Shown: positions 45,262-55,796 of the stretch, one piece after another | Layout of the letters: every line of letters starts with the position of its first letter | Position numbering within the stretch: the first letter of the stretch is position 1 | From: Buttiauxella gaviniae ATCC 51604 | GTDB taxonomy: Bacteria > Pseudomonadota > Gammaproteobacteria > Enterobacterales > Enterobacteriaceae | Assembly: GCF_001654835.1 (NCBI RefSeq) | Contig: NZ_LXEP01000033.1 | Coordinates: 1 to 64,000 of the forward strand | Length of the DNA stretch: 64,000 nt | Direction of reading: 5' to 3' | Translations under genes and position numbers: made by a program | The notes under the pieces: generated by a model | Seen by the model: only the letters and a program-made list of their open reading frames with translations | The model's database searches: none | Told to the model about the DNA's origin: nothing

Positions 45262-45333
45262 GACTGCTAACGCATACTAAGACTGACGCATGCGAAGACG
45301 GTGAATAACCCGAGCCGTTAAGTCAAAGTGAAT

Positions 45334-45358
45334 AAACCCGCCATGTGCGGGTTTTTTG
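45334..45358 (+). terminator. csp terminator
   Basis: ACCCGC, five-base loop, GCGGGT and T6. Confidence 0.92.
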
Positions 45359-45540
45359 TTGTCTGAATTTCCTGAATCCCGCCTTTTATCCTTATTATCA
45401 ATGCCATACATCTTCTGTGGCTAATCAATTATTTACATTAAATAACGCTGTGCCCTCAGTTGGTTTACACCCGGTAGACTATGCTTCCAGTGAAATAGAC
45501 TTATTTCAGCATCGCATGTATTAATAACTGGAGTTTTTTT

Positions 45541-45702
45541 ATGGGCTTTTGGCGTATTGTTTTTACGATTATTTTACCACCGCTTGGTGTCTTGCTGGGT
45601 AAAGGGTTCGGTTGGGCATTTCTTTTGAATATTGTACTGACGCTTCTGGGTTACATCCCTGGCCTGATTCATGCCTTCTGGGTGCAAAGCCGCGATAAAT
45701 AA
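45541..45702 (+). CDS. YqaE/Pmp3-family membrane protein
   Basis: 53 residues with two membrane segments: GFWRIVFTIILPPLGVLLGK and GWAFLLNIVLTLLGYIPGLI, then HAFWVQSRDK. It matches E. coli YqaE nearly throughout (UPF0057/Pmp3). GGAG precedes the ATG. Family members respond to osmotic or membrane stress. In E. coli yqaE lies elsewhere, so this may be a second copy. Confidence 0.92.
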   Translation: MGFWRIVFTIILPPLGVLLGKGFGWAFLLNIVLTLLGYIPGLIHAFWVQSRDK

Positions 45703-45731
45703 AATAAAACACGCAGGCAAGTTTTTACGTG

Positions 45732-45760
45732 CGTTACGCAAGCTATAAAGTTGCGTAACG
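45732..45760. repeat. Perfect 10-bp inverted repeat
   Basis: CGTTACGCAA, nine-base spacer, TTGCGTAACG, between two plus-strand genes. It lacks a T-run, so it could be an mRNA structure or a regulator site for the 45881 gene. Confidence 0.55.
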
Positions 45761-45880
45761 TGCTATCGGCAACACCTTTTGCCGTGTTCCTCGTATTACT
45801 GCTCATCACCCCCCTGTTTACATTTTCACCTAAGAATGTTCTGATATAGCCAATTATTTAATGAGCTACAGAGTCACTTT

Positions 45881-46186
45881 ATGTTTCAGTTAAAACCGGG
45901 AATGCTGGCAATAATCATCGGTTCCCGTACTGCCGCCGGGCGTGTCAATGTGGGTAAATCAGTCGAGCTTTTTGGGCTGTGTGAGCCGGGTGAAAGCTTT
46001 GTTAACCCGGTAACCGGTGTGGTGACACAACTCCCACATGATGCGAATTATCCACTGTGGCTGGTCACTGGCAATGTCGTGGCATTTGATGGCCGCGAAG
46101 GTTATACCTTTGTTCGCGGCGAGTATCTTATGCCACTGGATAAGACATTATTGCCTGAGGTTGATGAAGCGCAGGTGGTTTATTAA
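45881..46186 (+). CDS. Hypothetical small beta-rich protein
   Basis: 101 residues: FQLKPGMLAIIIGSRTAAGR and NVGKSVELFGLCEPGESFVN resemble a small SH3-like barrel, followed by YPLWLVTGNVVAFDGREGY. No signal peptide. Similar unnamed proteins occur in enterobacterial and phage genomes. Function unknown. Confidence 0.65.
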   Translation: MFQLKPGMLAIIIGSRTAAGRVNVGKSVELFGLCEPGESFVNPVTGVVTQLPHDANYPLWLVTGNVVAFDGREGYTFVRGEYLMPLDKTLLPEVDEAQVVY

Positions 46187-46243
46187 AGAGTATGAGGGCA
46201 GAGCAGGTGAGCTATTCGCAACCCTTGCCTTCATTCACGACTA

Positions 46244-46747
46244 TCAGCTATTAGCCTTATCTAGCTCGTCGACTCTGGCAATCAGTTCGACGAGTTCAGT
46301 TTCCGCATAAACTTCGATACCGTGCTGTCGCAACAATGCGGCTGCAACGCCCATCCCTGGCTGCGTTACCCCTTGAAAAGAGCCGTCATAAATTTTCTGA
46401 CTGCCACAGGTAGGGCTGCCATCCGTCATTAAAGCTAGCTGGCACCCGGAATCTTGTGCGGTTTTTAAGGCTAGCCATGCGGCTAATAAATAGTGCTGAC
46501 TGACGTCCGATCCATCACTTTCCAGAATGGTTGCCATGCCTTTTAGTGCTTCCTGACCGCCACCGCCGACCAACTCTGCCGGGAGTCGTGGCGTTGCAAG
46601 ACCTGCGGCTAATTCCGGGCAATGAACGACCAGACGCTGCTCTTGCTGCCAGCGTGCTAACACCTCTGCAATCAGCGGTTTATCTTGACCGTTATAGCGA
46701 ATTTTAAAGCCCATCAGGCAGGCACTGACCAGTATTTTTGTTTTCAT
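46244..46747 (-). CDS. DUF523 family protein
   Basis: ATG at 46747 gives 167 residues beginning KTKILVSACLMGFKIRYNG, the DUF523 start. VVHCPELAAGLATPRLPAEL and MTDGSPTCGS carry conserved cysteines that suggest metal or iron-sulphur binding. In E. coli the domain is the N-terminal part of YbgA. Biochemical role unknown. The upstream in-frame codons lack similarity. Confidence 0.88.
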   Translation of the reverse strand: MKTKILVSACLMGFKIRYNGQDKPLIAEVLARWQQEQRLVVHCPELAAGLATPRLPAELVGGGGQEALKGMATILESDGSDVSQHYLLAAWLALKTAQDSGCQLALMTDGSPTCGSQKIYDGSFQGVTQPGMGVAAALLRQHGIEVYAETELVELIARVDELDKANS

Positions 46748-46901
46748 TACATCACGCAGAAGTGAGAGACAAAGCACGTTACTACAGTATGTTGTATTTA
46801 CGCCACCCTGCTAATTTTGGGCGTTGCAGGGCAAAAGGTAATGGCATACTCTATCATTCCTTATGCAGCAGGAATTACTAAACATAAGGATAATCAATTA
46901 A

Positions 46902-47609
46902 ATGCCTCCATTGCCTTTGAAACAAACCCTTCGCGTTGCGCTGGTGGGTGATTATAACCCGTCGGTCATTGCACATCAGGCTATTCCTCTTGCTTTAGAT
47001 AATGCTGCTGAATATGTTGGCGTAACTGTTGACTATGATTGGTTGCCGACACCAGAAGTCACAAGTCCGGAAGATCTGGTGGGGTATGACGCCATCTGGT
47101 GTGTTCCGGCCAGTCCTTATCAGAATGAAGAGGGGGCTTTTTTGGCAATTCGTTTTGCCCGAGAGCACCAGGTTCCATTCCTGGGAACCTGCGGTGGGTT
47201 TCAGCACGCAATTATCGAGTACGCACGGAACGTAATGGGCTGGGAAGATGCTGGTCATGCGGAAACTGAAAGCCAGGGCCGACTGGTTATTGCGCCACTC
47301 ATCTGCGCGCTGGTGGAGAAATCCGACGTTATAGAACTCGAAGCCAACTCAATAATTGCTAAAGCGTATGGCAGGGGGAGAATTGAGGAAGGCTACCATT
47401 GTAATTATGGGATAGCCGAAAATTTTGCCGAACAGCTGATCCAGTCTCAACTACACGCCACCGGGTGGGATGGACAAGGTGATATTCGTGTCGTTGAGTT
47501 AAGCGGCCATCCCTTCTTCGTCGCAACGCTTTTCCAGCATGAGCGTAACGCCCTGAAGGATAAACCTGCGCCGCTGGTTGAAGCGTTGCTCATTGCGGCG
47601 CGGCGTTAA
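46902..47609 (+). CDS. Class-I glutamine amidotransferase-like protein
   Basis: 235 residues with a GATase1 fold: nucleophile Cys in FLGTCGGFQHA, and a His in LSGHPFFVATLFQHE with adjacent acid. TPEVTSPEDLVGYDAIWCVP and SPYQNEEGAFLAIRFA resemble the C-terminal domain of CTP synthase without the synthetase half. The family is annotated as CTP-synthase C-terminal-related. The partner is unknown. It ends one base before the convergent nimT stop. Confidence 0.85.
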   Translation: MPPLPLKQTLRVALVGDYNPSVIAHQAIPLALDNAAEYVGVTVDYDWLPTPEVTSPEDLVGYDAIWCVPASPYQNEEGAFLAIRFAREHQVPFLGTCGGFQHAIIEYARNVMGWEDAGHAETESQGRLVIAPLICALVEKSDVIELEANSIIAKAYGRGRIEEGYHCNYGIAENFAEQLIQSQLHATGWDGQGDIRVVELSGHPFFVATLFQHERNALKDKPAPLVEALLIAARR

Positions 47610-48815
47610 TCAGGAAGAGTGATGAGAACGCGCTGGGCTGATCTCCGCATCACGCCCGGCGAAACCACCAAATACCGCCATCACGCATGCAAGGACTGCG
47701 CATCCCAATAAAGGAAGACTCCACTGACCAGAAAGGTCGTGTACTTTCCCCATGACTGGCGGCCCGAATGCAGCCAATAAATAACCTACGCATTGTGCCA
47801 TGCCAGACAGCGCCGCCGCCTGGTGTGCACTATTAGCTCGCAGGCCGATAAACGTCAGGCCGAGGATCATCGTCGCACCTGTGCCAAATCCAAATAACAC
47901 CACCCAGAGGCTGGCAAGAGCTGGCATAAACAGTAGCCCGATGGCGCTGGCTGCACACAGCAAAGCCATTAGGATCGCGATCCCTCGTTGATCTTTCAGG
48001 CGGCTTAGCATCAAACCAATCAGCAGACCAGGTGCAGCGGTCGCCAGTTGCATCAGCCCATGGAGTGAACCGGCTTGCGCTTCGCTATAACCATGGCTGA
48101 TAAGTATCGAAGGCAACCAGCCAATCACGACATAATAAATTAGCGAGTTAATACCTAAGAAGAGCGTGACCTGCCATGCCAGTGCGGATGTCCATATCCC
48201 ACGGCTATGGAGAGCGTTACTTGAACTCAACGCAGCTTTAGTGTGGTTCGATAGCTGCGGTAGCCAGATAAACAAAGCGACTATTGGGAAAATCATCAGC
48301 GCCATTAGTGCACCGGGCCAGCCGTAACCTTGTTGTGCGATCGGGACCACCATCATTGAGCCTATCGCCGCCGCAACGCCCATGGTCAGCGAATACGCTC
48401 CGGTGAGGCGTGCGACCTGGCCTGGAAAATCACGTTTAATCAGGCCGGGTAATAGCACATTCCCCATGGCAATACCGCAACCGATAATAGCTGTGCCGAC
48501 ATACAATAATGCGGTATTTCCCGCAGAACGCAGTGCGATACCTGCACAGATAATCAGCATGGCAGCAAACAGGCTGCGTTCGATACCAAAGCGGCGAGCG
48601 ATACCCGCAGCAAGCGGAGAAACGATGGCAAATGCCAGCAACGGCAGCGTGGTGAGGATGCCCGTTTGCGCCGTAGTCAGCCCAAAAGTATCGCGAATCA
48701 TATCCAGCAACGGTGCAGCGCCGGTAAACGTAACGCGAAGTGTTGTGGCAATCATTAAAATGCCGAGCAGCAACAAGCCGTGTTTTTTCACGCTTGTGGA
48801 AGAAATTGACGTCAT
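47610..48815 (-). CDS. nimT: MFS exporter NimT (YeaN)
   Basis: From ATG 48815, 401 residues with about 12 membrane helices, of the CynX/NimT family. GIARRFGIERSLFAAML is the loop 2-3 MFS motif. In E. coli NimT exports 2-nitroimidazole and is repressed by NimR. It is divergent from nimR with a 97-bp gap. Confidence 0.92.
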   Translation of the reverse strand: MTSISSTSVKKHGLLLLGILMIATTLRVTFTGAAPLLDMIRDTFGLTTAQTGILTTLPLLAFAIVSPLAAGIARRFGIERSLFAAMLIICAGIALRSAGNTALLYVGTAIIGCGIAMGNVLLPGLIKRDFPGQVARLTGAYSLTMGVAAAIGSMMVVPIAQQGYGWPGALMALMIFPIVALFIWLPQLSNHTKAALSSSNALHSRGIWTSALAWQVTLFLGINSLIYYVVIGWLPSILISHGYSEAQAGSLHGLMQLATAAPGLLIGLMLSRLKDQRGIAILMALLCAASAIGLLFMPALASLWVVLFGFGTGATMILGLTFIGLRANSAHQAAALSGMAQCVGYLLAAFGPPVMGKVHDLSGQWSLPLLGCAVLACVMAVFGGFAGRDAEISPARSHHSS

Positions 48816-48912
48816 AGAAATATCCCTTAATACGAAGCGCTCAAGATACACGCTTTAGGAATGGATGAAATCAACGTAAAATGCCAGTTTATCCCTAAAT
48901 TCGGACAAGGTT
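48816..48912. promoter_or_regulatory. nimT-nimR divergent regulatory region
   Basis: 97 bp between the divergent starts, which must hold both promoters and the NimR operator. I see no long palindrome. Confidence 0.5.
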
Positions 48913-49701
48913 ATGGAGCGCGGTTTAGCCCTCGAAGGATTCGACCCTGATAGCAATTGCCAACCTGCGCAGGCATTTCGCATCCTGGTATCAGAAAGTG
49001 AGAACGAAATTGCCTTCCATCAGCATAGAAAAGGGCAGCTAATTCTGGCTTTGCACGGTGGGATTACTTGTGAAGTTGAGCAGGCGCTGTGGATGGTGCC
49101 AACTCAGCATGCGGTCTGGATCCCCGGGGAAATGCCTCACAGTAACCGGGCCACGGCTAATGCACGTTTGTGTTTTTTGTTTATTGAACCGGGGGCGGTA
49201 GAGATGCCCGCTCAGTGCTGCACCCTGAGAATTTCACCGTTTGTCCGCGAGCTTATCCTGCATCTGACTGAACAACATGAAGGTGATTTATCGCAGCCCA
49301 CAACTCAAAGACTGGTGCAGGTTCTGTTTGATGAGTTGCCGCGCCAGGCGGTAGAGCCGCTGCATTTACCGATGTCTGGGCATCCGAAGATTCGCTTTAT
49401 CGCTGACCAACTGGTGCAGCATCCGCAGCAACGACAGACTCTGCAACAGTGGGCTTCACAATTGGCGATGAGTGAACGCAATCTGGCCCGCCTGGTGGTA
49501 AAAGAGACAGGGCTTAGTTTTCGGCGCTGGCGGCAACAGCTGCAATTAATCATCGCGCTGAGGTTATTAATTAGTGGTTTGTCTGTGCAACAGGTGGCGA
49601 GCGAACTCGGGTATGACTCAACCAACGCCTTTATCACCATGTTTAAGAAAGCCCTTGGCAACACGCCAGGGCGTTATCTTGCATCCCTGGAACCACAGTA
49701 G
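48913..49701 (+). CDS. nimR: AraC-family repressor NimR (YeaM)
   Basis: 262 residues. The N-terminal cupin (FHQHRKGQLILALHGGITCE; HAVWIPGEMPHSN) binds the effector; the C-terminal double helix-turn-helix is LQQWASQLAMSERNLARLVV and VQQVASELGYDSTNAFITMF. It represses nimT in E. coli. Divergent context conserved. Confidence 0.93.
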   Translation: MERGLALEGFDPDSNCQPAQAFRILVSESENEIAFHQHRKGQLILALHGGITCEVEQALWMVPTQHAVWIPGEMPHSNRATANARLCFLFIEPGAVEMPAQCCTLRISPFVRELILHLTEQHEGDLSQPTTQRLVQVLFDELPRQAVEPLHLPMSGHPKIRFIADQLVQHPQQRQTLQQWASQLAMSERNLARLVVKETGLSFRRWRQQLQLIIALRLLISGLSVQQVASELGYDSTNAFITMFKKALGNTPGRYLASLEPQ

Positions 49702-49706
49702 CGCTG

Positions 49707-50156
49707 TTACTGTTTCCCGATGACCAATGAAACCAGTCCGGCAGCGATAAGCGGCCCTACAGGTACACCGCGGAATAGAGCCACGCCAAGAACAGTGCCT
49801 ACTAAAAGGCCCGCCACTAAACTCGGCTGGCTACTCATGAGCGTAACGCCACGCCCGCCAAGCCATGAAACAAATACCCCCACAGCGATAGCAACCAGCG
49901 ATTTCCAGTTGGTGAAAGAGTGCAGAAGAGTACTGGCGGGCAGAGTGCCGCTGGCAATCGGGGCCATTACACCGATAGTCAGAATAATTATCCCCACAGT
50001 CAGACCCTGTTTTTCAATCCACGGGAAGAAATGACTTAAAGGTGTGACGCGGACAATAATCAGTACCAAAATTGATACGGCAACGGTGGTGTTATGGCTG
50101 ACAAACCCAAGCCCAGCGAGAGCCAGCAGGATTAATAGCGTGGAGTCGAAAATCAT
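49707..50156 (-). CDS. yeaL: YeaL, DUF441 membrane protein
   Basis: From ATG 50156 (AAGGA upstream), 149 residues with four membrane segments; E. coli YeaL has 148. [14 protein letters not shown] and [20 protein letters not shown] are DUF441 features. Function unknown. Convergent with nimR. Confidence 0.93.
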   Translation of the reverse strand: MIFDSTLLILLALAGLGFVSHNTTVAVSILVLIIVRVTPLSHFFPWIEKQGLTVGIIILTIGVMAPIASGTLPASTLLHSFTNWKSLVAIAVGVFVSWLGGRGVTLMSSQPSLVAGLLVGTVLGVALFRGVPVGPLIAAGLVSLVIGKQ

Positions 50157-50366
50157 CTTTGTTCCTTGCGAAATATAATAAGAGAAAACTATTTTTATTG
50201 TTATTAACCACTTTACGTGCAAGAGGGTTATGGCGTCAGCCTTTTTAAGTTATTCCCCGTTTTTTTGTGCAAATGCATGATGTTTATTGATATTGCAGAT
50301 TTTTCGCAGGTTATGTCTTTACTGAGGAATATAAAAATCAAATGACTTTATTTGAGGGATATAAAG

Positions 50367-50397
50367 AAAATCAGCCAGTATAAGACTGGCTGATTTT
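50367..50397 (-). terminator. yeaGH terminator
   Basis: 13-bp stem AAAATCAGCCAGT/ACTGGCTGATTTT with a five-base loop, after the yeaH stop; T-runs on both strands. Confidence 0.88.
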
Positions 50398-50401
50398 GGG
50401 G

Positions 50402-51754
<1,353 letters not shown>

Positions 51755-53689
51755 TTATGAAGATTTGCGCACCCGCAGATACCATTCGCACAGCAGACGG
51801 ACTTGTTTGCGGGTATAGCCTTTCTCCATCATACGATCGACAAAGTCATCGTGTTTCTTCTGCTCGTCGGTCGAGGTTTTGGCATTGAACGAGATAACGG
51901 GTAGTAGCTCTTCGGTATTCGAGAACATTTTCTTCTCGATAACCGTGCGCAACTTCTCGTAGCTGGTCCAGTTAGGGTTACGACCATTATTGTTGGCACG
52001 GGCACGCAAGACGAAGTTAACGATCTCATTACGGAAATCTTTCGGGTTGCTGATGCCAGCCGGTTTTTCAATTTTTTCCAGTTCCGCGTTCAGGGATTCA
52101 CGGTCAAACAACTGACCGGTATCCGGGTCGCGGTACTCCTGATCCTGAATCCAGAAGTCAGCGTAGGTTACATAACGGTCGAAAATGTTTTGCCCGTACT
52201 CTGAGTAAGATTCGAGGTACGCCGTCTGAATCTCTTTACCGATAAATTCAGCGTATTTAGGGATCAGATAGCCTTTCAAGTGCTCAAGATATTTCTCTGC
52301 AATATCCTGCGGGAACTGCTCGCGCTCTATCTGCTGCTCCAGTACGTAGAACAGGTGTACCGGGTTAGCAGCTACTTCCACGTGGTCAAAGTTGAACACA
52401 CGGGAGAGGATTTTGAACGCAAAACGTGTCGACAACCCGTTCATGCCCTCATCTACACCAGCGTAATCACGATACTCCTGGTAGGATTTCGCTTTCGGGT
52501 CAGTATCTTTCAGGCTTTCACCGTCATATACCCGCATTTTGGAGTAAATGCTTGAGTTTTCCGGATCTTTCAATCGCGACAGAATCGAAAAGCGTGACAG
52601 CGTTTCCAGCGTACCAGGGGCGCACGGTGCGTGCAGCAACTCGCTGTGGGTCAACAGTTTTTCGTAGATCTTGATCTCTTCAGAAATTCGCAGGCAGTAA
52701 GGCACTTTGACAATGTAAACACGGTCAAGGAACGCCTCATTGTTTTTGTTATTACGGAAAGTCACCCACTCAGATTCGTTGGAGTGAGCCAGAATAATGC
52801 CGTTAAACGGCAGGGCGGAAATGCCTTCGGTCCCGTTATAGTTCCCTTCCTGGGTTGCGGTCAGCAACGGGTGGAGCACTTTGATTGGGGCTTTGAACAT
52901 CTCAACGAATTCCATGATGCCCTGGTTTGCACGGCACAGAGCACCGGAATAGCCATAAGCATCTGGATCGTTCTGCGCGTGGTTTTCCAGTTTACGAATA
53001 TCAACTTTACCGACCAGCGCCGAGATATCCTGGTTGTTCTCATCACCAGGTTCAGTTTTGGCAATCGCGATTTGCGCCAGAATCGACGGCCAGACTTTTA
53101 CCACGCGGAATTTGGTGATATCGCCACCAAACTCATGCAGCCGTTTTGCCGCCCACGGCGACATAATCGTGCCGAGATAGCGGGTAGGGACGCCGTATTC
53201 TTTTTCCAGAATAGAGGCATCTTCTTGTGGGTTGAACAGACACAGCGGGTGGTCATTTACCGGACTGCGTTCACCGTTGGCACTCAATGTGTAAATCGGC
53301 ACACGTTGCATCAATGCTTTCAGGCGTTCAGCAAGTGAGGATTTACCGCCACCGACCGGCCCCAGCAAATAAAGGATCTGTTTCTTCTCTTCCAGACCCT
53401 GGGCTGCGTGTTTGAGATAGGCAACAATCTGCTCGATGGCTTCTTCCATGCCATAGAACTCTTCAAACGCCGGATAACGGGAGATCACCCGGTTCGAAAA
53501 GAGACGGGATAGCCGTGGCTCAGTGGCAGTATCCACCATCACTGGCTCACCAATGGCCATCAATAGCCTTTCTGCCGCGTTAGCATAGGCACTGCGATCT
53601 TGCTTACATACAGCAAGAAACTCCTGCAGTGTGAACTCTTCGTCCTTGGCAGCTTCATAACGCTGGCGATAGTGATCGAATATATTCAT
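51755..53689 (-). CDS. yeaG: Serine protein kinase YeaG (PrkA)
   Basis: From ATG 53689, 644 residues, same as E. coli. An AAA-type ATPase module with Walker A LLGPVGGGKSSLAERLK, then a PrkA kinase-like C-terminal part. It supports survival in prolonged nitrogen starvation in E. coli. A sigma-54 promoter lies upstream. Confidence 0.96.
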   Translation of the reverse strand: MNIFDHYRQRYEAAKDEEFTLQEFLAVCKQDRSAYANAAERLLMAIGEPVMVDTATEPRLSRLFSNRVISRYPAFEEFYGMEEAIEQIVAYLKHAAQGLEEKKQILYLLGPVGGGKSSLAERLKALMQRVPIYTLSANGERSPVNDHPLCLFNPQEDASILEKEYGVPTRYLGTIMSPWAAKRLHEFGGDITKFRVVKVWPSILAQIAIAKTEPGDENNQDISALVGKVDIRKLENHAQNDPDAYGYSGALCRANQGIMEFVEMFKAPIKVLHPLLTATQEGNYNGTEGISALPFNGIILAHSNESEWVTFRNNKNNEAFLDRVYIVKVPYCLRISEEIKIYEKLLTHSELLHAPCAPGTLETLSRFSILSRLKDPENSSIYSKMRVYDGESLKDTDPKAKSYQEYRDYAGVDEGMNGLSTRFAFKILSRVFNFDHVEVAANPVHLFYVLEQQIEREQFPQDIAEKYLEHLKGYLIPKYAEFIGKEIQTAYLESYSEYGQNIFDRYVTYADFWIQDQEYRDPDTGQLFDRESLNAELEKIEKPAGISNPKDFRNEIVNFVLRARANNNGRNPNWTSYEKLRTVIEKKMFSNTEELLPVISFNAKTSTDEQKKHDDFVDRMMEKGYTRKQVRLLCEWYLRVRKSS

Positions 53690-53776
53690 GGCATGCCGTC
53701 CTTTCGTTTTTAGCACAGGTTAGAGAGCCGAAGGTAATAGTAATGGGGGCTCCCGGAAGACGTCTCCTGAATCTTG

Positions 53777-53793
53777 AGCAACCCTTATGCCAA
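53777..53793 (-). promoter_or_regulatory. Sigma-54 promoter of yeaGH
   Basis: On the minus strand TTGGCATAAGGGTTGCT: GG and GC exactly ten bases apart, a near-consensus -24/-12 element. It lies about 90 bases upstream of the yeaG start. NtrC-dependent transcription of yeaGH is known in E. coli. I could not define NtrC sites. Confidence 0.82.
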
Positions 53794-53799
53794 CTTGAT

Positions 53800-54115
53800 T
53801 AGTGGCAGTTTTATTGCTGCGTTCAGCGTATTTCATCTTCCTAAAATAAAGCGTAGATGGCATTTGCAAAACTTGCATACGGCCACAAGCCAATTTCAAT
53901 GACATATCAATAACTCATCCATTTATTTCTCCTTTTGTTGTTAAGGGAAGCTACGGCGTTCATATGTCGTACATAAAAGTGAAAAGAAGGTGAAACCTGT
54001 ATGCGAGATGTTGATAAGTTGATTTTAGGTTTAGTTTGAGTAAAAAATTTGGGGTGAAGAGCTTGGGAGGTTACACTCTTACCGCTGATTATTTGATTAA
54101 AGGACTTAATGGATT
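53800..54115. promoter_or_regulatory. yeaG-mipA divergent intergenic region
   Basis: A gap of about 300 bases that should hold the enhancer sites for the sigma-54 promoter and the mipA promoter. It is AT-rich. I see no additional gene; TTGCAAA-type repeats near 53870 (TTTGCAAAACTTGCA) are noted without assignment. Confidence 0.45.
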
Positions 54116-54865
54116 GTGAGCAAATTCAAAATTCTGACATTAGGGGCGTTGCTTGCCTCATCTTTTTCTGCTGTGCATGCCGCTGACGGCCCATGGTCTT
54201 TAGGTGCTGCCGCACTGGTCACCCCGAATCCTTATAAAGGTGATCAGGACCGTGTTTATCCGGTTCCACTGGTCGGCTATGAAGGGGACAGTTTCTATCT
54301 GCGTGGTCTAAACGCGGGTTACTACCTCTGGAATGACAAGACCGACAAACTTTCCATCACCGCTTACTATTCACCACTATTTTTCCGTGCGAAAGACAGT
54401 GATTCAAAAAGTATGCGTCAGTTGGACAACCGCCACGCGACGCTGATGGCTGGGCTTTCCTATGTGCATTACACCGATTATGGTTTCCTGCGTACCGTGC
54501 TTGCAGGTGATACCCTGGACAACAGTAATGGCGTCACATGGGATACCGCGTGGTTGTATCGCTACAACAGCGATAGGTTGACTCTGACTCCAGGAATCGG
54601 TGTGCAGTGGAGCAGCGATAACCAGAACGATTACTACTATGGTGTCAGCAAGAAAGAGTCCAGCCGCAGTGGCCTGAGTTCTTACGAAGCTGAAAGCAGT
54701 TGGTCACCGTATGTTGAGCTGTCGGTGAATTACAAACTGACAGACAGCTGGAATGTATTCGGTATGGGTCGCTATGTTCGTCTGGCAGACGAAGTAACTG
54801 ACAGCCCAATGATCGATAAGCAGTGGACTGGGGTATTGCTGACAGGCGTGACTTACAGTTTCTGA
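54116..54865 (+). CDS. mipA: MltA-interacting protein MipA
   Basis: 249 residues, GTG start; signal peptide SKFKILTLGALLASSFSAVHA. Outer-membrane barrel ending GVTYSF; YYLWNDKTDKLSITAYYSP and AGDTLDNSNGVTWD match E. coli MipA closely. It scaffolds MltA with PBP1B in cell-wall growth. Confidence 0.95.
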   Translation: MSKFKILTLGALLASSFSAVHAADGPWSLGAAALVTPNPYKGDQDRVYPVPLVGYEGDSFYLRGLNAGYYLWNDKTDKLSITAYYSPLFFRAKDSDSKSMRQLDNRHATLMAGLSYVHYTDYGFLRTVLAGDTLDNSNGVTWDTAWLYRYNSDRLTLTPGIGVQWSSDNQNDYYYGVSKKESSRSGLSSYEAESSWSPYVELSVNYKLTDSWNVFGMGRYVRLADEVTDSPMIDKQWTGVLLTGVTYSF

Positions 54866-54886
54866 TGGTGCAAATCATGCACTTAA

Positions 54887-54911
54887 ACGGGGCGCTTGCG
54901 CCCCGTTTTCA
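54887..54911 (+). terminator. mipA terminator
   Basis: ACGGGGCG, loop CTTG, CGCCCCGT and TTT. Confidence 0.9.
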
Positions 54912-54944
54912 TTATGGTGGTGCAATCATTTAAGGAGAGTTGTC

Positions 54945-55796
54945 ATGGCGAATCAAATTTCTTTCTCTGCATCAAAACCTTTATCTGGTATCGGGCAAGG
55001 TACCTGGTATATGGGTGAAAACCCCTCGCAACGTGCGGATGAAGTGCGTGCGCTCCAAACGGGCCTTGATCTCGGCTTAACGCTTATCGATACCGCTGAA
55101 ATGTATGCTGATGGTGGCGCGGAAAAGGTGGTGGGTGAAGCTATTAGCGGCAGGCGAAATGAGGTTTTCCTCGTTTCAAAGGTGTATCCGTGGAACGCCG
55201 CAGGGCAGCAGGCTATTGCCGCATGCGAGGCGAGCCTGAAAAGGCTAAAAACAGATTATCTCGACCTCTATTTACTGCACTGGCGTGGTGATATTCCCCT
55301 GCAAGATACGGTCAGTGCTATGCAGCAACTGATTGAGCAAGGCAAAATTCGCCGTTGGGGTGTTTCGAATCTCGACTATTCAGATATGCAGGAGTTATGG
55401 AGTATGGCTGGTGGGCGCGGTTGTGCTACCAACCAGGTGCTTTACCACCTTGCATCTCGTGGGATTGAACATGATTTACTGCAATGGTGCCAGCAACAGC
55501 AGATGCCTGTTATGGCTTATTGCCCGTTAGCCCAGGCAGGGCGTTTGCGCAGTGGGTTGATGAACCATCCGGCACTCAATGAGTTGGCTAAGCGTAAAGG
55601 TGTGAGCGTCGCGCAGCTATTACTGGCATGGGTTATTCATCACGATGGTGTGATGGCCATTCCGAAAGCGGGGAGTGTGGCGCATGTGAAAGAAAATGCG
55701 GCGGCACGTGAAGTTGTCTTGAGTCAGGAAGAAATAACACTGATGGAAAAGGCGTTCCTGGCACCGGGCCGCAAAACGCCTTTAGATATGGTTTAA
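54945..55796 (+). CDS. yeaE: Aldo-keto reductase YeaE (methylglyoxal reductase)
   Basis: 283 residues. Catalytic tetrad Asp49, Tyr54, Lys79, His112 (LIDTAEMYADG, VSKVYPWN, LLHWRG). IPKAGSVAHVKENA is the NADPH site. It reduces methylglyoxal to acetol in E. coli. Stop overlaps convergent yeaD by three bases. Confidence 0.95.
   Translation: MANQISFSASKPLSGIGQGTWYMGENPSQRADEVRALQTGLDLGLTLIDTAEMYADGGAEKVVGEAISGRRNEVFLVSKVYPWNAAGQQAIAACEASLKRLKTDYLDLYLLHWRGDIPLQDTVSAMQQLIEQGKIRRWGVSNLDYSDMQELWSMAGGRGCATNQVLYHLASRGIEHDLLQWCQQQQMPVMAYCPLAQAGRLRSGLMNHPALNELAKRKGVSVAQLLLAWVIHHDGVMAIPKAGSVAHVKENAAAREVVLSQEEITLMEKAFLAPGRKTPLDMV

Noticed and set aside
53860..53890. NtrC sites upstream of the yeaG sigma-54 promoter
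   Set aside because: TTGCAAGTTTTGCAAA-like repeats do not match the NtrC consensus well.
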